A DNA stretch of 37,530 bases from Anaerolineae bacterium (lineage in GTDB: Bacteria > Chloroflexota > Anaerolineae > UBA4142 > SHND01), in assembly GCA_020851635.1 (NCBI GenBank), contig JADZCJ010000004.1, forward strand, positions 1 to 37,530, in the 5' to 3' direction. Both the position numbers and the translations under genes were made by a program. Shown in pieces: positions 33,086 through 37,530 of the stretch (position 1 is the first letter of the stretch; each line of letters begins with the position of its first letter). The notes under the pieces are model-generated. The model saw only the letters and a program-made list of their open reading frames with translations. It did not search any database and was not told where the DNA came from.

Positions 33086-33499
33086 TCAGACCTTTGCCGT
33101 CGCCGCCGCCGTATGTCCATTTCCACTTGCCCGTCTGTCGTCAATGTCACCTTTATAATGCAGCGCCTGCGCGCCGCGTTCGCCCGTCCGGATGCGAATC
33201 ACATCATCAACCGGATAGACAAAGATGATGCCATCGCCGGGATTGCCTGTCTTGGCAGCTGCGCAAATCGTTTCAATCGTGCGCTCGACATTGTGATCGC
33301 TCAAAACGATATTCAATTGGTACCGCGGGAGCATGTCCACCTGATACGTCCCCGCGCGCCCCTCCAGTGTAATGCCGCCCTGCCGCCCATGACCTCTCAC
33401 CTCGACCACATTCATCCCGATAATCCCGATTTTGCGGAGCGCGTCCTTGACATCCTGGAATTTTTCTTCACGCAGAATCACTTCGATTTTTTTGGTCAT
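33086..33499 (-). CDS. glnK: PII signal transduction protein (GlnK/GlnB family)
   Basis: Trimeric sensor of 2-oxoglutarate, ATP and ADP that controls ammonium uptake and assimilation. The N-terminal strand MTKKIEVILREEKFQDVKDAL is typical. The T-loop runs GRQGGITLEGRAGTYQVDML, with Tyr52 matching the tyrosine uridylylated in enteric PII proteins. The B-loop is KTGNPGDGIIFV and the C-loop region is IRTGERGAQAL. At 137 residues it has about 24 residues more than most PII proteins, forming a charged then Ala/Thr-rich tail of unknown role. It begins 14 bases after amtB, the classical amtB-glnK pairing, so its product probably docks on the AmtB channel and blocks it when nitrogen is plentiful. Confidence 0.96.
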   Translation of the reverse strand: MTKKIEVILREEKFQDVKDALRKIGIIGMNVVEVRGHGRQGGITLEGRAGTYQVDMLPRYQLNIVLSDHNVERTIETICAAAKTGNPGDGIIFVYPVDDVIRIRTGERGAQALHYKGDIDDRRASGNGHTAAATAKV

Positions 33500-33513
33500 T
33501 TTGATTGGCTCCT

Positions 33514-34737
33514 TTAGGTGTAGGCGCGTTCGCCATGCTCGCTGAGGTCCAGACCGACTTCTTCCGCATTTTGCGACACTCGCAAGCGGAGAGTCGCATC
33601 CAGCGCCTTGGTGATGATGAACGTCAAGCCAAACGCAAAGACAATCGTTATGGCTGCGGCAACCACCTGCGTAACCAGCTGCTGCGGATTACCATAAAAA
33701 AGTCCATCGAACCCGGCAGCATTGACCGCTGTGGTGGCAAACAACCCCGTCGCAATTGCGCCCCACAACCCGCCCATACCGTGACATGCCCATACATCCA
33801 GCGATTCGTCGAGGTTCCGTTTTTGGCGCAGACGGATCGCATAATAGCTGATCGGGGCAGCAATCGCGCCAATGGCAATCGCGCCAATGGGTGTTACGTA
33901 TCCGGCGCCGGGAGTGATCGCAACGAGTCCGACAACCGCGCCGGTCACAATTCCCAACACACTCGGCTTGCCGTCTCGCCAGCTCAGAATCATCCAAATC
34001 AAGGCGCTGGCTGCCGCGGCTGTATTTGTCGTGACCAGCGCATTCACCGCCGCCGGATTCGCGCCCAGCGCGCTGCCGGCATTGAAACCGAACCAACCCA
34101 TCCAGAGCAAGCCCGCGCCGAGCACGGTATATGGGATGTTGTGTGGTTCCATTGCCGCTTTGCCAAAGCCCCGGCGTGCGCCAATGACCATCGCAAACGC
34201 CAGCGCCGAAAAGCCCGCGGTGATGTGGACCACCGTGCCCCCTGCAAAGTCGAGCGCACCCATGTTCCGCAAGAACCCGCCCACAGCCCAGACCCAATGT
34301 GCCACCGGGTCATAGACCAGAGTGGCCCACAAAACCGTAAACACGAGAAAGGGCAAAAAACGCACCCGTTCCACAAAAGAACCTGTGATTAGCGCCGGCG
34401 TAATGACGGCAAACATCATTTGAAAAGTGGCAAACAACAGGAACGGGATCGTGGCTGCATAGTCGCCGTTTGGCTCGGCGCCAACCCCGGCAAAACCGAG
34501 ATAATCCAACCCGCCGATGAAACCGCCAATATTCGGTCCAAAGGCGAGCGTAAATCCATAGAGCACCCACTGAATGCTCAAGAGCGCCATGATGATAAAA
34601 CTCAGATTGAGCGTCGAGAGAGCATTCTTTTTGCGAACCATCCCGCCATAAAAAAATGCGAGGGCGGGAGTCATTACCAGGACCAGCGCCGTGGCGGTCA
34701 GTACCCAGGCGGTGTCGCCTGCGCTCAAGTTCTCCAT
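33514..34737 (-). CDS. amtB: Ammonium transporter AmtB
   Basis: Trimeric inner-membrane ammonium channel, 407 residues with about eleven transmembrane helices. Twin pore histidines are His171 (GGTVVHITAG) and His317 (WACHGMGGLWG). The N-terminus ENLSAGDTAWVLTATALVLV and AFFYGGMVRKKNAL are classic Amt features. The ATG at 34737 is chosen because it has GGAGG six bases upstream and the preceding in-frame residues (PPRKNF...) are not Amt-like. The GGAGG is paired in a hairpin in the leader. The PII gene follows after 14 bases. Expression is expected to rise in nitrogen limitation. Regulation by the nearby ANTAR system is inferred. Confidence 0.96.
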   Translation of the reverse strand: MENLSAGDTAWVLTATALVLVMTPALAFFYGGMVRKKNALSTLNLSFIIMALLSIQWVLYGFTLAFGPNIGGFIGGLDYLGFAGVGAEPNGDYAATIPFLLFATFQMMFAVITPALITGSFVERVRFLPFLVFTVLWATLVYDPVAHWVWAVGGFLRNMGALDFAGGTVVHITAGFSALAFAMVIGARRGFGKAAMEPHNIPYTVLGAGLLWMGWFGFNAGSALGANPAAVNALVTTNTAAAASALIWMILSWRDGKPSVLGIVTGAVVGLVAITPGAGYVTPIGAIAIGAIAAPISYYAIRLRQKRNLDESLDVWACHGMGGLWGAIATGLFATTAVNAAGFDGLFYGNPQQLVTQVVAAAITIVFAFGLTFIITKALDATLRLRVSQNAEEVGLDLSEHGERAYT

Positions 34738-34743
34738 TACTGT

Positions 34744-34770
34744 CCTCCGTGTAAAGTTTTTACGTGGAGG
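34744..34770 (-). promoter_or_regulatory. Hairpin that sequesters the amtB ribosome binding site
   Basis: In the leader, CCTCC (34770-34766) pairs with the GGAGG ribosome binding site (34748-34744). An inner stem GTAAA/TTTAC closes a three-base loop. The site ends six bases before the ATG. A fold like this would lower translation unless opened. No energy calculation was made. Confidence 0.6.
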
Positions 34771-34782
34771 CATCTGGGCCGC

Positions 34783-34826
34783 TGTGCATCCCGATTGATA
34801 CACATTCTTTGTCGCTTCGATGCGAC
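34783..34826 (-). promoter_or_regulatory. Tandem hexaloop hairpins in the amtB leader (candidate ANTAR-binding site)
   Basis: The first hairpin (34826-34811) is GTCGC-ATCGAA-GCGAC, a five-pair stem with a six-base loop having A at position 1 and G at position 4. The second (34804-34783) has an eight-pair stem (one G-T) with loop AATCGG. They are six bases apart. ANTAR proteins of the EutV type bind tandem hairpins with six-base loops having A1 and G4; the second loop has C at position 4. The site lies 45-90 bases before the amtB start. Confidence 0.45.
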
Positions 34827-34910
34827 GCTTGCAGTGGGGAATGGATTGTGTGGATTAAATCTGTCTTGCCACCTCCTGATCATCTTTTATCTTGGCGAGA
34901 CCGGACGCTC

Positions 34911-35552
34911 TCACAACGCCTGCGAATCACAGTTTACAAAAATCCCGTCCAGATGATGCGCGTCGTTCAAAAGCGCGAGCCGGAAATGCCCATCGTCCAA
35001 CCGTTCCAGCATACTCAACGCGGCATTGTCAAAACGCCAACGCCAGAAATATTCGAGCCCCATTTGCAGACTTTGCATCACAATCACACGCAAGACGGCA
35101 TCGTGCGAGACAATCACGACATTTCCATCCACATGTTCCGCCAGCGCCTCTTGCAAAAAACTCGCGACGCGCACCGCAACATCTTGCAGCGACTCGCCGT
35201 CGGGCATCTTGACGCGATGCGGCTGGGTGCGCCATGTCAGATAATCGTCCGCGTACTGTTCGCGAATCACGTTTGCGGGATTCCCCTCCCACGTGCCGTG
35301 ATGAATTTCTTCCAATCGTGCGTCGAGCCGCAAAGGCAATTTTTTCAGCGCGGCGACGGGTTGCGCTGTCTCTTGCGCCCGCCTCAAGGGACTGGCATAA
35401 ATCGCTTTGACCTCCCAGGAGCGCAACCTCTCACCCAGCCGTTCCGCCTGCAGCTCGCCCAACCCGCTCAGCGGCACATCCGTGCGCCCCGTGTACAGGT
35501 GCTTGACATTCCACGCGCTCTCGCCGTGTCGTACCAAATAAAGTTTCAACAT
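34911..35552 (-). CDS. Histidine phosphatase superfamily protein, probable metal-independent phosphoserine phosphatase
   Basis: Phosphatase of the phosphoglycerate-mutase-like fold, 213 residues. The catalytic motif LVRHGESAWN is at residues 6-15, the likely general-acid Glu lies in EEIHHGTWEGN, and the second histidine is in VVIVSHDAVLRV. The C-terminal FDNAALSMLE and the GESLQDVAVRV segment recall the histidine-phosphatase-type phosphoserine phosphatase known from Hydrogenobacter. It starts ten bases after serA, which favours phosphoserine hydrolysis in serine synthesis. Alternatives are alpha-ribazole phosphatase or a general sugar phosphatase. The ATG at 35552 begins the family N-terminus; longer starts run into the serA 3' end. 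Confidence 0.8.
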   Translation of the reverse strand: MLKLYLVRHGESAWNVKHLYTGRTDVPLSGLGELQAERLGERLRSWEVKAIYASPLRRAQETAQPVAALKKLPLRLDARLEEIHHGTWEGNPANVIREQYADDYLTWRTQPHRVKMPDGESLQDVAVRVASFLQEALAEHVDGNVVIVSHDAVLRVIVMQSLQMGLEYFWRWRFDNAALSMLERLDDGHFRLALLNDAHHLDGIFVNCDSQAL

Positions 35553-35562
35553 GAGACATTCG

Positions 35563-37143
35563 CTAAAGGTCCAACGCCTTGTTCCATTGGATATCGAGCT
35601 CGTTCCGAATTTTTTCCAACACATCGGCGGGCACAGGGTCGTCGAGCGCAAGCACCATAATCGCATCCCCGCGCGGACCATCACGCGCCACCTGCATCGC
35701 GGCGATATTCACATCCGCCTGTCCCAGCAATGTGCCCACCCTGCCAATCATCCCCGGGCGGTCCCGGTGCCGCGTCAGCATCACATGTCCCTGCGGGACA
35801 AAATCCACCCAATTCCCATCCAATTGGACGATATGCGGTTCGTCGCGCAATAGCGTCCCCGACACGCGCCGCTCGCCCGTAATCGTAATCATGCTCTCAT
35901 AGCGCAAAGCGTGTCGGCTCTTGCGTTCGGTAATCTCAAGCCCGTGTGTGTGTGCCAACAGGGCGGCATTCACCAGATTTACACGAGTCTCGACAATCGG
36001 CTCGAGCAGCCCTTTGATGATGGCGGCGGTCAAAACACCTGTCTCTTCGCCGGCAATCTTGCCTTCGTATTGGATTTCGAGTTTCCCCAGCGGACCCCCA
36101 ACCCACTTGGTGTAAAACTTGCCCAACCGTTCCGCCAGCTCCATATACGGGCGCAGCACCTGTGCCAGTGAGACCGGCACCAGCGGCGCATTCACCGCAA
36201 ATTTTGCCGGTCGTCCGCCCAGCACCGCCAACACCTCTTGGGCAATTTCCTGCGAAACGCGAGTCGCCGCCTCCACTGTACTGCCGCCAATGTGTGGGGT
36301 AATCACTACGGCGGGATGGTTTAGCAAGCGTTCATTTCGGGTCGGCTCATGTTCAAACACATCCAACGCAGCGCCCGCGAGTTGTCCCGAATCCAGGGCA
36401 TCGAGCAGCGCAGTCTCGTCAATCAGTGCGCCGCGCGCCGCGTTCACCAGGCGGGCGCCCTTTTTGAATTTGGCAAACTCTGGTGCGCCGAGCAGTTTTC
36501 GGGTCTCTTGGGTCACCGGAGCGTGCAGCGAAACAAAATGGCTTGTGGACAGCACCTCGTCAAAAGAAAGCATTTTGACCTGCATCTGCGCCGCGCGTTC
36601 GAGCGAAACATACGGGTCAAATGCGACCACTTCCATACCCAAGCCCACCGCCCGCCGCGCCACTTCGCCGCCCACTCGTCCCAAACCGACCAGCCCCAGC
36701 CGCTTGCCCACCAGTTCCACACCGGAAAACTGTTCGCGCTTCCACTCGCCGCGCCGCACGCTGGCATCCGCTTGCGGAATGTTGCGCGCCAACGCCCACA
36801 GGATCGCCAGCGCATGCTCGGCTGCCGCAACGATATTGGTGGTTGGCGCATTAACAACCGTGATCCCGCGCCGGGTCGCGGCAGCCACATCAATATTGTC
36901 CACGCCCACGCCCGCGCGTCCCACGACGACCAGGTTCTTGCCCGCCTCCAGCAACGCTTCATCCACCTGCGTCGCGCTGCGCACGATCAACGCCTGATAT
37001 TTGGGCAGAATCGCCCTGAGTTCGTCGAGAGGCAATCTCAACACAACATCTACCCGGGAATGCTGTTGTAAAAGTTCAAGACCCTCTTTGCCGAGAGCTT
37101 CGACGACCAAAACATGCTGTTCGATCACGTCAGGGTGATTCAT
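35563..37143 (-). CDS. serA: D-3-phosphoglycerate dehydrogenase, long (ASB plus ACT) form
   Basis: First enzyme of serine biosynthesis, oxidising 3-phosphoglycerate with NAD. At 526 residues it is the long type I form. The NAD site is GLVGLGRVGGEVARR (about 150-164). Catalytic residues are Arg237 (NAARGAL), a Glu in DVFEHEP (about 264-266) and His284 (TPHIGGST). An ASB domain follows (about 310-440), then a C-terminal ACT domain (HVMLTRHRDRPGMIGRVGTL, about 453-526) that in homologues binds serine for feedback inhibition. The ATG at 37143 has no strong ribosome binding site. The leader holds a promoter and a terminator-like hairpin. The phosphatase gene follows ten bases later. Confidence 0.96.
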   Translation of the reverse strand: MNHPDVIEQHVLVVEALGKEGLELLQQHSRVDVVLRLPLDELRAILPKYQALIVRSATQVDEALLEAGKNLVVVGRAGVGVDNIDVAAATRRGITVVNAPTTNIVAAAEHALAILWALARNIPQADASVRRGEWKREQFSGVELVGKRLGLVGLGRVGGEVARRAVGLGMEVVAFDPYVSLERAAQMQVKMLSFDEVLSTSHFVSLHAPVTQETRKLLGAPEFAKFKKGARLVNAARGALIDETALLDALDSGQLAGAALDVFEHEPTRNERLLNHPAVVITPHIGGSTVEAATRVSQEIAQEVLAVLGGRPAKFAVNAPLVPVSLAQVLRPYMELAERLGKFYTKWVGGPLGKLEIQYEGKIAGEETGVLTAAIIKGLLEPIVETRVNLVNAALLAHTHGLEITERKSRHALRYESMITITGERRVSGTLLRDEPHIVQLDGNWVDFVPQGHVMLTRHRDRPGMIGRVGTLLGQADVNIAAMQVARDGPRGDAIMVLALDDPVPADVLEKIRNELDIQWNKALDL

Positions 37144-37219
37144 TTCTTTTCAAAAATACCTGCGGTTTGAATTTGACTACCCGCATCTTGGTTGCCGGTG
37201 TGTCATTATTTCTGGCGAA

Positions 37220-37275
37220 TATAAACAAAAATCCCTTGGACTCGTGTCGCGGTTCGCGCGAAAGGTGTCCAAGGG
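37220..37275 (-). terminator. Terminator-like hairpin in the serA leader (attenuator or small-RNA terminator)
   Basis: CCCTTGGAC (37275-37267) pairs perfectly with GTCCAAGGG (37241-37233) across a 25-base loop that can form an inner CGCG stem, and is followed by ATTTTTGTTTAT on the minus strand. It sits between the promoter and the serA ATG, so transcripts must pass it to reach serA. It may be an attenuator or end a short untranslated RNA of about 110 bases. Confidence 0.7.
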
Positions 37276-37336
37276 CTCCTGGGCCCCAAATAAATGGGCG
37301 GCGTCAGTGGCGCCAGACGACTATTCGGTTGGCAGT

Positions 37337-37364
37337 ATTATAGAGCTGGTCAAAAGATTGTCAA
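37337..37364 (-). promoter_or_regulatory. Strong sigma-70-type promoter upstream of serA
   Basis: Minus-strand TTGACA (37359-37364) and TATAAT (37337-37342), both exact consensus, have a 16-base spacer. Transcription would begin near 37330, about 190 bases before serA. It is the best promoter match in the window. Confidence 0.8.
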
Positions 37365-37530
37365 ACTTTTATCCAACCCCGGTTTCAGCAAGTATCCCGC
37401 TACCCGCTTAGCTGGACTTTATCCAATCTGAATCAGCCGTGCGTGTAGGACAGGGCTGAAGTCAGGCGGTTAATTTGGCGTTCCGATATTTTTTGCACAT
37501 CGCGTGTGCGCTTGCACATTGAAAAAAGCA

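Larger units (their letters stand above)
37144..37530. other. serA upstream region without a coding gene
   Basis: This 387-base stretch holds the serA promoter, a leader of about 190 bases with a terminator-like hairpin, and AT-richer sequence to the window edge. No supported protein or tRNA gene was seen. The gene beyond 37530 is unknown. Confidence 0.6.

Noticed and set aside
33086-33499. PII protein lacking the uridylylated tyrosine
   Set aside because: On alignment, Tyr52 in GTYQVDMLPR corresponds to Tyr51 of enteric PII proteins. Only the other T-loop tyrosine is missing.
37144-37330. T-box riboswitch in the serA leader
   Set aside because: Only a short AACCGCG-like piece resembles the T-box sequence, and it lies inside the terminator loop, not before the terminator stem.

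Overview
The window is a 37.5 kb piece of a moderately GC-rich bacterial genome, densely coded and almost entirely on the minus strand. Family composition (an ANTAR regulator with a HisKA_2 kinase, a split glutamate synthase, histidine-phosphatase-type phosphoserine phosphatase, TPR-bearing ParA proteins, in-frame CTCCAATC-type repeats) fits a Chloroflexota (Anaerolineae-like) organism. This is a judgement from gene content, not a phylogenetic placement. The genome probably encodes selenocysteine insertion, because grdB carries an in-frame UGA.

Region 1 (about 115-9280, minus strand, read right to left) is a catabolic operon: grdE, an FAD oxidoreductase, selenoprotein grdB, an LsrF/FbaB-like class I aldolase, a zinc-dependent MDR dehydrogenase, an FGGY sugar kinase, and the ATPase and permease of a NitT/TauT-type ABC importer. 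GrdE and GrdB form the substrate-binding component B of glycine/sarcosine/betaine reductases. The partner components A (GrdA) and C (GrdC/GrdD) are absent here. The kinase, dehydrogenase and aldolase suggest a polyol- or sugar-like substrate whose carbon-heteroatom bond is cleaved by a selenium/pyruvoyl enzyme. That role is inferred.

Region 2 (9553-11214, plus strand) holds a secreted V8-like serine protease and a lipoprotein with a carboxypeptidase-regulatory-like domain, separated by a strong terminator.

Region 3 (11290-24453, minus strand) is an accessory block: a tail-anchored ParA-TPR protein, a zinc-ribbon-like protein, a pentapeptide-repeat/TIR protein, a second degenerate ParA-TPR protein, a large S41 peptidase homologue without signal peptide, a small MerR/excisionase-like HTH protein, and a 1690-residue DUF4011/superfamily 1 helicase with a Vsr-like nuclease and DUF3320. 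The last three genes are tightly packed. The set looks like a candidate defence or signalling system that I cannot match to a named one. A DnaA-box-like cluster and a 45-bp tandem repeat lie just upstream.

Region 4 (24941-34737, minus strand) is nitrogen assimilation: amtB, a PII gene, a small zinc-ribbon gene, glutamate synthase large subunit split into two genes, then a GAF-GAF histidine kinase and an ANTAR RNA-binding response regulator ending in a terminator. The amtB leader has two adjacent hexaloop hairpins and a hairpin that hides the ribosome binding site, so it may be a target of the ANTAR protein. An SRPBCC protein follows.

Region 5 (34911-37530, minus strand) is serine biosynthesis: serA with a strong promoter and a terminator-like hairpin in its leader, followed by a histidine phosphatase probably acting as phosphoserine phosphatase.
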